Positions 33,926 to 43,965 of a DNA stretch of 64,000 nucleotides are shown here, piece after piece. The stretch is taken from the NCBI GenBank assembly GCA_036971475.1, contig JBAIZL010000002.1, positions 356,282,582 through 356,346,581 on the forward strand, written 5' to 3'. Origin of the DNA: Prosapia bicincta. Its lineage: Eukaryota; Arthropoda; Insecta; Hemiptera; Cercopidae. Both the position numbers and the translations under genes were made by a program. The number at the start of each line of letters is the position of its first letter. Positions within the stretch are counted from its first letter, which is position 1. The notes beneath the pieces were generated by a model that did no database searches, was not told the DNA's origin, and was given only the letters and a program-made list of their open reading frames with translations.

Positions 33926-34340
33926 CCTACGCGAAGACGGAATCAACAAAAACATAGTAAGATAGCTGTGTTATAATATCTTAAAACATAGCTGTTAAAG
34001 TATCACTTTAGGGTGGATCTCGTTAAAGAAATATGGTTACACTCGCGCCACTCGGCGGGTCTGGTTGCACCAGTTTAATAGTGTCACTTTATATGTTAAT
34101 TTACCAAATATAAAAACAACTAATAATTGATAATGATTATGAAACTGGAATACAAATTTATAATAGTGTATTATTTTTACCGAAAATACATGCAATCAAA
34201 GCAATCATGTATAATATTGAATTTTTTGTAATTTTTAGCCCTAAACTTAAGTTTTGCAAAATCCTTTCTTAATATTTGTCTACGTTATGGACGGAATATA
34301 CCCTGACAATTTAACCCACTACTCCTTGTATAAAACCTGC

Positions 34341-35091
34341 CACTGTAGAGGAAGCCAACACCAAACCCGAAGCAATAACGACACGTCGTATGTTAGGTCA
34401 TCCCCCTTCTTCTAGGTAACCAGGGGAAAGCCTGGACAACGAAGGTGGATTTAGCCTGCTTTGGGACGTCAAGCTGCTCAGATTTTCAGTATTACAAAAA
34501 GGGTAAGACAATGAGTATGCACTGCTAATTATATTAGAGGTGGGATATAAATGCTATGATGTAAGTTTGGGAGTTTCAGGAACCTTTTGTTGAACTTTTT
34601 TGTATTTTTTCGGAGTGTTTTTTCTTTAGTTTAACATCGTTTTATTTTGCGTTTTCAAGTAGTAAATTCAGTAACTAAGAGAAAATAATACTCGTAACGT
34701 ATAAAGTTGAAGTAGAAAAGTGATTAAATTTCAAGTTACCAAAATTAAATTTAAATGCTGTAAATCGTCGGGTTGAGAAAGTTTTAAGATAACTTAAATT
34801 CTAAAATTTAGGATTAAAGTCAGAAAATAATAGGCATTATTAAGAAGAAATTTATAGAAAGTGAAACATTTTATTTGAAATAAATAACAACCTATAAAAT
34901 TTAAAAGTTGAATTTGGGACAATACGTATAACTGTCTAACCAAGAGTAGAGGTAGAGGGGCGATAAAGAACTCAAACCAATGCTGGGAAATGAACGCCAC
35001 TAAAATTTCTTTTAAAACAAAATTTAATGGAAATTTCATGTTTTGAATGTAGTTTCTTTATCTTGTATGATTAATATAACATGAAGGCAAA
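34341..35091. other. AT-rich stretch without recognised features
   Basis: A short GC-richer segment at 34340-34490 has no recognisable reading frame; the rest is AT-rich. Confidence 0.4.
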
Positions 35092-35272
35092 TGCGACGCC
35101 ATGTTGAAATACTTCATGGAACCTAAATGACGGGAATTGAATGAGTCAGATATAAATAAATGCTAAGAAATAATATCAAAATTGTGAAAAGTATCTAAAC
35201 CTTAAATAAAGATAATTTAAAAGAGTACTAAAATTATTTGATAAATAAAATTATTATAATAATAAGTTGTTA
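35092..35272 (+). repeat. Second copy of the 18657 LTR-like repeat
   Basis: TGCGACGCCATGTTGAAATA through TTATAATAATAAGTTGTTA matches 18657-18838 with only a few differences. It then diverges (continues AATAGAAAATAAG here, AGTAGCGAAAAAG there). No leader or gag follows, so this may be a solo or truncated LTR. Confidence 0.6.
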
Positions 35273-35600
35273 ATAGAAAATAAGAAAAGTGTTAAATTAG
35301 TTACAAATAAACAAGTCAGAAATAAACAAAGTATAAAGTAGTACAGAAAATTTAGATACAGGCAGTCGAAATAAGACGTTTTAAAATCATTTTTAATAAA
35401 TTTGGAATTAAATAGATTCAGGATTAACTTGATATATTTTCAAAAAGTTTTTCATCTTTAAGGTTAAAGACAGGAAGTTACAAAAATTGAGGACAAAATT
35501 AAAAATAATTTTTCTAGACATTTTGGTAATTATCTAGGACAATAAATGTTTAAAAATAAATAAAAACATACACAAAACTCATAAATTAATCATTTATTAC

Positions 35601-35645
35601 TTATACGCGTTTCAATGACCAAGTCATCATCATCAGTGAGTGTTA
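35601..35645 (-). ncRNA. Hammerhead ribozyme-like motif with canonical core, copy 1
   Basis: Minus strand: ACTCA, CTGATGA (the CUGANGA core), a TGATGAC/GTCATT hairpin with TTG loop, GAAA, then the palindrome ACGCGT followed by A and TAAG. The order stem I, CUGANGA, stem II, GAAA, short palindromic stem III, NUH site is that of type I hammerheads described in Penelope-like elements. Stem I pairing is weaker in this copy than in the next. Confidence 0.6.
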
Positions 35646-35756
35646 ATTTATGTAGTAAATTAACCTCGATTGACTTGAGTGCCATATTTAAACAATTATT
35701 CTTTCAGCTTAGCTTGTGAGGTTATGTTAAAAATAAAAAAAATTTACACAAAACTC

Positions 35757-35820
35757 ACAAATTAATCATTTATTTCTCATACGCGTTTCAATGACCAAGT
35801 CATCATCATCAGTGAGTGTT
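35757..35820 (-). ncRNA. Hammerhead ribozyme-like motif with canonical core, copy 2
   Basis: Direct repeat of the preceding motif, with about 80 bp shared, shifted by about 173 bp. On the minus strand, CTCA before CTGATGA pairs with TGAG after GAAACGCGTA, giving a proper stem I. Stem II is GATGAC/GTCATT with a TTG loop. Palindromic ACGCGT would allow a dimeric stem III. Two copies about 170 bp apart recall tandem terminal repeats of PLEs. Confidence 0.62.
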
Positions 35821-36764
35821 ACTACTCAACGTATAACTACTCAACAAATAAATGTTTGTTTACTCGGAGGTTACTTATTTATAAGTTTGTCGTTTTGAAA
35901 GGAAATAGTGTTGTACGTTCTTTAAGTCATCTACCATTTCAACTGCAATTGTAATTAGAAATATTTTTTTTTTTAAAACAGAATTAGGTTATGTATTAGC
36001 AACATATTGGGAAAGAAAAGAAAATTTTAACTTTAAAATGTTTGAAGTTAAGTATTTGATATTTTTAAAATTTAAATATGGTGATTTTGTGATTTAATTC
36101 TGATTTTTAGGTATGGTCTTTAAAATTTTTAAATATGTTTAATTTTATGATTATATTTTCAATTTCAAGTATGTATTATTTTTAATTTTGCTTTGATTTT
36201 TAAATATGTTTGTTTTACTGGGTAATTTTTGCGTTTTCAGGGTATGAAGTTATGGGTTTAAATATATATTTTTAAATTAATAATATTTATTCAGATAAGT
36301 TTTTTTTTTTGGTTGAAAGAAAAAACATAAAGTTTTTTAAAAGTTAATATTGAGTTTATTTGGTTAAAGAGTTGAACTAGGGAACTTGAGAAAAAGGTTT
36401 AATTTGTTATGAAAATTTTTCTTTGGGTAGAACAAGAAATGAATAAAATTATAAATTTATTAATACGTTTTTAAACTTGCACTTTGTAAACTGTGCTTGT
36501 TACTTATTTTTTCGAGAAAATAAAAAAAATTGTAACTTGCGAATTGAGTTCAAATTTCATTTTATAAAGCTACTTTCTTCGAAAATCCTAAGATAAAGCC
36601 CAAAGGGTTAAATCTAAGAGAGGTAGGGTTTTTAAATACACTGACTGGTTCTCTGACAGAAATTGCCAAGTATTATCACAGGTTCTGCTTTAGGTCAAAA
36701 AGGCTTTCAGAAAATTTTACCGGGGACGGAAGACTGGCTGCTGTAGCAACATAAAACAAACAAG
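35821..36764. other. AT-rich stretch without recognised features
   Basis: Very AT-rich, with scattered GATTTTTAGGTATGGT- and TTTTTAAATATGTTT-like short repeats. No coding or RNA signal was recognised. Confidence 0.4.
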
Positions 36765-36901
36765 CTGCGCGCACACGCACACTCGAACGAACACACATAT
36801 ACCCGCACACGCACACACGAACGAACACACATATACCCGCGCGCACACACACACACACACACACAGACACACACACAAAAGTGAATATACGCGCACACAC
36901 G
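36765..36901. repeat. CA-rich imperfect microsatellite
   Basis: CACACG/CACACA repeats, including a 34-bp duplicated unit (ACACGAACGAACACACATAT, then ACCCGC) at about 36778 and 36812. Apparent ORFs on either strand are low-complexity artefacts. Confidence 0.9.
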
Positions 36902-37197
36902 GGAATACACTATCAGAAAATCTATTTTTATATTACTGTGAAACTTCACTTATTTCATATTGGTAAGTCTTTAGGTTATCCAGTAAAACATCGGATTTAT
37001 ACACTATTCGTGTTGAATGTCTTCTGTGATAATCGTTCATTCGGACGTTTACTACCATACACTCAGTTAATCTTAGGTTTAACCTCTAAGACAAGGTTTA
37101 TAGCATCCGACTATACCCAACCTAACATAACCTTAATCGAGCCGCTCTTTACGTATATGGAAAATGATTAGGCAATAACCATTTGTTATTCCCAAAA

Positions 37198-37722
37198 CCC
37201 ACTGTTACGTACTTTTCTTTAAATTAAATATAATTTAATTTAACTAATGTAAATGCTTCAGAGAGGGACTCCTTATCGGCCAACCTGTGTCCCTTGCAAG
37301 GTTCGGTACGGCACAGTTCATTTCATGACGTCGGTAAAACGACATCCCTTCCATTACTCTCGACGTGACGTAGTTTCTCGTAAGTTCTAAGCAAGGCTCG
37401 GCTTAGATCACGCATATTTCCCGTTACGCTCTACATGAAGTAGATATTTCTTTCTTTGCTTCTCCCGTCGTGTGGCGAAGATATTATTAGTATAAATAGT
37501 GACTATTTTGAAATATATGTGATTTCCCTTAAGTTACTTAGGTAAGTGATAAGTGCGTGACAGGGTGCACCCGAACAACTGACCGTCATCCGACAGGAAG
37601 GACTAGTGGTGGTACTTCGCCCAGTGAGGTGTGTGCGATAGCTGTTAACTTTTTTCATTTATTGAGTATTTAAGGTCCTCCGGAAAACTATGCCGTTACA
37701 TGGCAAAATATTTAACACCCAC
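37198..37722 (+). mobile_element. BEL/Pao solo LTR with 5-bp target duplication
   Basis: The LTR spans 37203-37717 (515 bp), begins TGTTACGTAC and ends ATTTAACA. It is flanked on both sides by CCCAC (37198-37202 and 37718-37722). It is nearly identical to the 3' LTR at 8933-9433. No internal region is present, so it arose by LTR-LTR recombination after integration. Promoter and polyadenylation signals inside are not individually assigned. Confidence 0.93.
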
Positions 37723-37978
37723 ATTTACCAATCGTTATTTCTAAAACCTCCCCATCTTCATTTTAGAAAATTTTACATCTTTAAAATCTACTGGTAAAAT
37801 CCCAAGACCGCATCTGTTATTGTACAAAATCCTTACTTTTACCACTTCTTTTTTTTAATGAATGATTTACTAGTTAAACTTCAGGTTCACAACATACAGT
37901 TACATTTATACAACAAATATAATAAATTTGGCTTAACATGGACACATATACGGTACTGTACAGACCGAGATATAACAC

Positions 37979-38066
37979 GGCGTTTCTAGGCAACTTAGCG
38001 TCAGTCTCGGCGTTATGTAGGCAACTTAGCGTCAGTCAAGGCGTTATGTAGGCAATTTACGTCTGT
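37979..38066. repeat. 30-bp tandem repeat, about 3 copies
   Basis: Units contain GGCGTTATGTAGGCAACTTA then GCGTCAGTC. The first has TTCT for TATG and the third is partial. A GC-richer island in AT-rich sequence, otherwise featureless. Confidence 0.85.
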
Positions 38067-39670
38067 GTTAGCCATGACACTATGAACCTGTGACTAAAGA
38101 GAACAACGTAAACCTGCTGTGATGTTGCTTTCAGACTACTTAGTTGAGCAATAATGCAAAAATCTAGAGCGGTGACACGATATTATTGCAAATATCTGCC
38201 AAGTACAAATGTAAATAAAGATAAATAAATAAAGCTGCTCTAAGAAAAAAGCAATGTTTCAACTCAGTTGTCAGGACGGATGCTTGATGAGTTCATTTTT
38301 ATTATGCTTTATTCCCATTAAATAATAAATTTGTGGATTTGAATCAAAAACGTTTAGCAAAATATTTTTGTCACGCCAAATAATACAAATAATTTAGGCA
38401 CTAATTTGCACTTATAATTATTGTAACATAAGTTATATTATAAAATATATTTAAATTTATGTCAGTTTTAATACCTGATACAAATTTAGAAAATGTTACG
38501 AACTTATTATTGAATAAACAATTGTGTTTAGTACACAAAATAACCTTGTCCAACCGTTCTGCAATACTTATTTTCAACTGCTCCAACTGATTTAAACAAC
38601 TGCAACAATATTTCAATTCTCACATCTCTGGTTTTGTACGTTTCCTATCTGCAGGCAGCTCACAGATCTTCTAATTTAAATCTACCTGTGTAGTCTTCCA
38701 GAGAAATTTAAAATTAATCCGATTTCATTCTTTTATCCATCGCCTGAACGTCACAGTTTGTATTAGTATAGGGAATTCCAGCGATAGTGGGTAGAGGGTA
38801 AAAGTGCTATAAGTGCTAGAATAATTTTTTTTCACAATATACGTATACTGTTGAATGAAAATGAATTTATTAACACTGTAAACAGTTTACCCAGGCGTAA
38901 AACTCTAGATACAAGAAGTTGTTTTGCAACTGAGATTCTCGTAAGTTGAGCGAATTGTCACGAATATACCCGAAGAACAAACACGACAGCTAATGCTAAT
39001 AGCATCTTTCGTCTTCACTTAGAGGTCTTTTGAGGTTATGCTTGAACCCTTTTCACGTGTAATATCCTAAACATTCAGAAATGTATAGTTGATTTATTTA
39101 AGTGATACCTTATGATTTCATAGACATTTTTTTACTACTAAATTATGTAAAATTCTGTAGTAGTAAATGAAAATGAATCTATAAGAAGAAATACATTATT
39201 TCTTAATAAATGTACAGTAAATATACTATCTTTAAATTATATACGAAATTTATATACTGAGTTTCAAAATATAGACGAAAAAATGAACAATACTCTACTT
39301 ATTTCGAAGCGTGGCTACTCAGAATTTTTACTATGTTAGTCGTTTTTGTCAAGTGTTTTACACATGTAAGTTATTGAAGAAATACTGTTTGTATATAAAG
39401 TAAATGCGACAGTCTTGTAACTTACCACTAGACTCTAATCACTGTAGACAAATAGAGGCCAACAGTTCTTATAGGAATAAGAATGTGTACTCTTATTTGA
39501 TTATTAGTTACTACAGAATACATTTGTTGAAGTTATTAAAATCAGTTAAAATTATTATTGTACTAAAAATATTAATGTTTATGTACAATAATAATTTATT
39601 ATTAAACTTTTGCTATTACTTGCGACCAGACTTTTTTTAAACTAAAAGTTGTTAAATTGTTAACTTACAA
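38067..39670. other. AT-rich stretch without recognised features
   Basis: No conserved coding, RNA gene or multi-copy repeat was recognised. The ORFs at 38401-38616 (-) and 39404-39640 (+) have no family signature. Confidence 0.45.
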
Positions 39671-39673
39671 ATG

Positions 39674-39712
39674 GAGGAAACGTTTTCGTCTTACGACTTC
39701 TTCAGCCTCTTA
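39674..39712 (-). ncRNA. Hammerhead ribozyme-like motif 3' of a PLE relic
   Basis: Minus strand: AGAGG, CTGAAGA (CUGANGA core intact), AGTC-GTAA-GAC as a clear stem II hairpin, GAAA, then ACGTTTCC, where AAACGTTT is a palindrome. CCTC after it pairs with GAGG before CTGAAGA, giving stem I. All expected parts of a type I hammerhead are therefore visible. It lies directly downstream of the minus-strand PLE at 39740-40490, the usual place in the terminal repeat. Confidence 0.68.
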
Positions 39713-39739
39713 TTTTTGCTGCTAGGAATGCTGCAGTTG

Positions 39740-40490
39740 CGCTTCCTCGGTACCATTATTTTGAAAGTTAGAAGTGATGTGATCGAAGTGATGTGTGATC
39801 TGTGCCATGTTTGTTCATTTTAGATGTCATTTTATATGTGCTGCTATGTCTATATATTTCATACTATTCTAGTATGTTTAATTTATGGCCTTTGTTAAAT
39901 GTGTGGAGGTGGCTCATGTTATTTTCCATACTTTTGCATGAGTGTTTAGTGTCCATGAGGTAATTTGCGAAAGTTGATTCAATAGTGGTGTGCAGTATGC
40001 TTTTGTGTTCTTTAAATCTTTCAGCGAAAGATCTGCCTGTTTGTCCATATAGAACTTATTGCAGTGGTTGCATTGTAGTTTGTGTACTCCTGGGTTATTG
40101 TATGTGTTGGTATTGTTGTTAATGAAGTCTGATAGTCATTTGGCTTTTATTTGTTGTTCTGTAAGCTACATTGTATCCTGCTTTTATGAATTGGTGTGCT
40201 ATTTTATTAGTGAGTTTGTTTATGTATGTCAGGGTGATGAATTTGTTTGTGTTCGTGTTTTTGTTGTTGTTGCTGTTCTTTTTGAGTATTTTTCTGTGTC
40301 GTTTGTCTATCAAATAATTGTCATATCCATTTTTGTGGGGTAAATATTTGATTGTGTTTAGTTCCTCTGTGTAGTTAGTTGTGGACATAGGTATTTTATT
40401 TAGTCTGTGTAGTAAATGTTTGAATGCTGTGTGTTTATGTTATATTGGGTGGTTCGATGAATTGTGTATCATTGTGTCTATCATGGTCGG
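39740..40490 (-). pseudogene. Penelope-like element linker and GIY-YIG fragment
   Basis: Minus-strand frame 40388-40119: MSTTNYTEELNTIKYLPHKN, then a long linker with NKIAHQFIKAGYNVAYRTTN. Preceding frames give SSNHPI and HKHTAFKHLLHRLNKIP. After a frame change, HKLQCNHCNKFYMDKQADLS marks a GIY-YIG domain with its YIGQTGR motif damaged. The rest of the nuclease runs down to about 39850. Same family as the fragment at 1-525. 5'-truncated at about 40490, right where the next LTR element begins. Confidence 0.82.
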
Positions 40491-40495
40491 TGCAA

Positions 40496-40736
40496 TGTAT
40501 GTAACTGACTACATCTATGAGTAAGTAAAATACTATCTTGGTGCTCCATGACTCCCCACTCCAGTGTTCCTAGTTGAGAGTGGACGTTCCGCGTTCAGGA
40601 TGTCGATCTGCCTCGAACCGTTCTGTATAATGTTGAGTCTATCTTTATCCATACACACCTAATAGTTAATGAAAGTGTAACGATGTGAGTATTACTTAAA
40701 GTACCTATCTTGTAACAGTGAATTCAGCTATTACAG
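40496..40736 (+). mobile_element. Putative 5' LTR of a Ty3/gypsy element
   Basis: The segment from TGTATGTAACTG to GCTATTACA (TG...CA, about 240 bp) directly precedes TTGGCGACGAAAATAA. That is the kind of TGGCGAC leader that follows the 5' LTR in many insect gypsy elements. The gag-pol frame follows at 40911. No second LTR is present for comparison, so the left end is inferred. Confidence 0.55.
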
Positions 40737-40910
40737 TTGGCGACGAAAATAATTGGTTATGTTTAAAGTAAACTGTAATTAAAATGTGGCTGTCGTTGTA
40801 TTCTAACCTCTATTGTATTGCACGTGAAGTGTATGCCGTTAATGCAGGAATTTATTGTCTATCGTAAGGTGTATGACATAAGACAGAAGTAGCAATATTA
40901 AAGTAAGAAA

Positions 40911-42729
40911 ATGTCAGGTCTAATCGGCAACATATGTAAATTTGACGGTGCAGAGGAAACGTGGGAGTCGTACATTGAGAGATTAGAAATAATTATTGAT
41001 GCAAATGATATAAAAGATAATTAAAAAGATAATATAAAAGATAAAAGATAAAAATAACACTGTTAACTGTAATGGGCCTTAAAAACATATAATTTATTAA
41101 AAAACTTATGTGTACCAGAAAAACCAACAAGTAAAACGTTTGATCAAATTGTACAGTTGGTACAAAAGCATTTAAACCCGAAGCCGTCAGTTATAACGGA
41201 ACGGTACAAGTTTAGTTTGAGGGTTCAACGTGAGAATGAGTCAATTGGTGAAAATATTGTACAATTGAAGGAACTATCAATGCACTGTGAGTTTGGTGAG
41301 AAACTATCTGAATATTTCCGGGATAGACTAGTAAGTGAACTGAGGGATGATGCTGTGAAGAAACGTCTGTCAAGTGAATTGGAGCTGACGTACGAGACTG
41401 CAGTGAAAATTGCAATAAATGTTGAGATGACTGAGGGGAGCAGCCATGTTAGGGAGTTCAACAGCGACAGGAGACATGAAGATAGCCAAGCTGAGTTTCA
41501 ACAACAGACAAGGGTCAATGTCGACACAAAACCAAGCGACTGACAGCAGCAGACAACATCAGGGTCGAAATCAGTAGCATTCGTCTTTTTATTGTAGGGG
41601 AGAGGAGAAGACAGTTTCAAGTGTTATTGTTGTGGCAAAGAAGGTCACAAAGTTAATCAGTGTAAATTTAAAGGCTATAAGTGCAATAAGTGTCACAAAG
41701 TTGGTCATTTAGCTAAAGTATGTAAGTCAGATAACAATGGCTCTTATAAAAATAACAAAGGTAAATATAGATTTAAGCAACATTACGTAAATATGTCGGA
41801 AATCAGGCATAGCGTAAATAATGATAATGAAGTATATGACTCAACTAATATTTTTACTTTGAATAAAGTAGAGAAACCTAGTTACATTAATTACAGAGTA
41901 AATCCAATAACAGTAGAATTGGAAATAGAGAGCAAGTCATTAACTTTTGAAGTAGATAGTGGAGTATGTTTCTCAGTGATAAATGGACAACGCTACCAAA
42001 ATTATTTTAGTCATATCGAACTAAAGGATACTAACTTGATCTTACGTTCCTATACCAATCAGCCGATAAAGCCCATAGGGAAATTGTCAGTCCAAGTAAA
42101 ACTTGAGTTAAAAGTAAAAGAGTTAATGTTATATATTATAGCTAATGGAGCAAACCCAAGAATGGGAAGGGATTGGATAAAAGAGTTGCAGGTTATAATT
42201 AAAATTCCTGACAGTTCGAGTAGTACTTACAATAACAACTCGCAGGTTCTTTGTAAAATATTAAGCAATGAATCGGAAATTGTAAATAAGTGGTATAACA
42301 CATATCCTAGAGTCTTTACAGACAAACATGGTTGCTACACTGGAAAGCCAGTAATATTAGAATTAAAAGAAAACACCATTCCTAGATTTTGTAAACCAAG
42401 AAATGTAACTTTTGCGTTAAAAGATAAGATAGAAACAGAGATTGATCGATTAGTGCGGGAAGGTATCCTAACTCCTGTTTGTAACATTGAATTGGGATCA
42501 CCTACAGTTCCAATAATTAAGAAATGTTTCGTTAGTAATAAACAGACACCCTATTCCTAGGATTGAAGATTTATTCAATAGATTACAGAAGGGAGATACA
42601 TTCTCCAAAATCGATTTGTCCCAGGCTTATCAACAAATTTGCTTAGATGAGCAATCTCAAAAACTATGTACCATAAGTACAACCAAAGGATTATTTATGT
42701 ATACAAGAGTCCCATTTAGTGTAGATTGA
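40911..42729 (+). pseudogene. Ty3/gypsy gag-pol, 5' part (gag, zinc knuckles, protease, RT start)
   Basis: Gag starts MSGLIGNICKFDGAEETWES and breaks at an A-rich slippage insertion (about 41015-41060). It continues as an open frame 41157-41543 (KHLNPKPSVITERYKFSLRV and so on). Two CCHC zinc knuckles follow at about 41620-41730 (CYCCGKEGHKVNQC, CNKCHKVGHLAKVC). Next is an aspartic protease with FEVDSGVCFSVI and a MGRDWIKEL end. The RT start is RFCKPRNVTFALKDKIETEI, DRLVREGILTPV, then a deletion/frameshift at about 42525. RT motif A is FSKIDLSQAYQQICLDE. The sequence stops at 42729, losing the rest of RT, RNase H and integrase. Confidence 0.92.
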
Positions 42730-42745
42730 ATCAAAGCTTTGATTC
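42728..42745. repeat. 18-bp perfect palindrome at the gypsy truncation point
   Basis: GAATCAAAGCTTTGATTC lies exactly where the gypsy RT coding ends. It may be the terminus of the sequence that replaced the 3' half or a fold-back product of the deletion. Confidence 0.7.
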
Positions 42746-43231
42746 ACCAATATTGCCATGTCTATTTCACTAAGCATTTTGTAAATTCTATAGAAATAGG
42801 TCATTTAAAAAAAATGCTGTGTGTACCATATGAAAAAGCTTTATAGCTACATTTTTGAAGAGAGATGATTTTTTTAAAATGTCTACTTTTGAATATTATA
42901 TTATTGTATTATCCTTTTGATTAGCATTCACATACCGGTATGTTAGATCGAGTTATGGAAGGTGGGAGCAATCCCGTATATGAACGTTCTATCATTTCTC
43001 TAGAATTAGCATTAGAGTATGTTTACAATTATTTCTTTTTCTGTGTATTGTACTACACTCTAGATTCAATATTTGATACTACCTGGACAAAAAAAAATGC
43101 TACAAAAGTACAAAGCCACGGTTCTTTTGTTTGCAAGGTCTATGATTTGTCTCGCGTGTTAACAATCATTTTGTAGTTTTTTGGTATTTTACACTTTTCA
43201 ATAGATCAAGGACAATAATTTTGTTCCCAAG
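42746..43231 (+). other. Unassigned stretch with short open frame
   Basis: A 78-codon frame (42940-43176) starts MLDRVMEGGSNPVYERSIIS but soon becomes low-complexity hydrophobic. It may be an upstream part of the transposase-like relic that follows. No firm assignment. Confidence 0.25.
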
Positions 43232-43429
43232 TTGCATGACTTTGATAAAAATAAATGTATAATTTTTATCAAATGTGTTTGGCCACTGGAACCTAAAGAA
43301 TTAGACTTTTTGAAAATATTTTTTGATAAAGATTTGATCAATAAAATTGTTACGGTAACCAACGAATATTATGCTTTTGTGATAATACTACTGTCTCCAT
43401 TAATCAATAAAGTTAATTTTCTGTATTAG
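43232..43429 (+). pseudogene. Possible piggyBac-like transposase N-terminal relic
   Basis: The frame contains CVWPLEPKELDFLKIFFDKD and LINKIVTVTNEYYA. This resembles the segment of piggyBac-family transposases in which a P-x-x-FF-x-LFF-x-D-E-L-x-x-IV-x-x-TN-x-YA pattern precedes the catalytic region. No catalytic Asp blocks are present nearby. Alternative: a chance similarity in a short AT-rich ORF. Confidence 0.35.
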
Positions 43430-43499
43430 TAAAAATAGTTGAATTCTAATTACCATTGAAAAACATTTGGTTAGGGAAAAAACATACCAAAGTGACCCT

Positions 43500-43680
43500 T
43501 ATCGCATTAAGGCTCTATCTGGAGTTTTGAGAAGTTCACAAAATGCTTGCCCCATCAGAGCTCTTTTGTTGGATAGACGAACATTGGCACCCACAAGCAA
43601 GAATCCTGCCCAGTTTGCTGGATGTCCAAAATTTTTAGTATGTTTAGTATATAAGATTTTACAGTCTGCATAGATTCTCC
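43500..43680 (-). pseudogene. Fragment similar to the C-terminus of TPR/CHAT proteins (TTC28-like), tentative
   Basis: On the minus strand the frame reads NFGHPANWAGFLLVGANVRL, SNKRALMGQAFCELLKTPDR, ALMR, then TAA, with possible continuation in another frame. H-P-x-x-W-A-x-F-x-L-V-G is the end of CHAT-type peptidase-like domains, and the following helix resembles what I recall of animal TTC28-type proteins. No clean splice sites were seen, so it is a decaying exon or retrocopy piece. Family assignment from memory, uncertain. Confidence 0.35.
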
Positions 43681-43829
43681 TAATGCTTGACTCACTCGCG
43701 AACCCTGAGCAGTAACAAGATCTTAGAACTTTTCTTATATGAATAAAATCTTCTTATACTTTTGTTAAAATAGACAATTACTTTATAAACAATAATACAC
43801 CACAGAACACCAATACACCACAGAATCAC

Positions 43830-43965
43830 ATCAATACAACACACCTGAGCAACAGCTGTTTCCGTGACTCACAGCATTGAACAATGCACTGACTTAATGC
43901 GAAACGTGTCTGCTGAAAAATATCAGTAAGTAGTGGTATTTTTTGCCAAATTGATAACCAAGTAT
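43830..43965 (+). repeat. PLE-terminus-like dispersed repeat, second copy
   Basis: ACACCTGAGCAACAGCTGTT, GTGACTCAC, GCATTGAACAATGC (perfect hairpin), ACTGACTTAATGCGAAACGT, GTCTGCTGAAAAATATCAGT, AAGTAGTGG, TTTTTTGCCAA. It has the same element order as 9700-9870 and the minus-strand 10690-10815. A partial copy (GAAACGTGTCTGCTTAATGA, AGTAAGTAGTGG) is at 45828-45890. Confidence 0.55.

Larger units (their letters stand above)
30655..34340 (+). mobile_element. Non-coding repeat-carrying element, copy B (longest)
   Basis: Copy B matches copy C (55310-57960, reverse complement) over 30655-33120 and copy A (14930-16085, reverse complement) over about 32990-34330. Together they define a family of at least 3.7 kb. 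Landmarks are CTGCCATGGTAGGGTCGTTA (about 30900), TCGCCAGAACTGGCGAAAAT (31740), GTGGGAAGTTTCTTTGTTAG (31938), the 131-bp tandem units (32470-33120), and the CGGCGGGTCTGG block (34053). No transposase, RT or other protein was found. A PLE terminus is embedded at 33815-33925. Confidence 0.75.

Noticed and set aside
36676..36949. Cys/Val-rich ORFs on the minus strand
   Set aside because: Low-complexity translation of CA-rich repeats.
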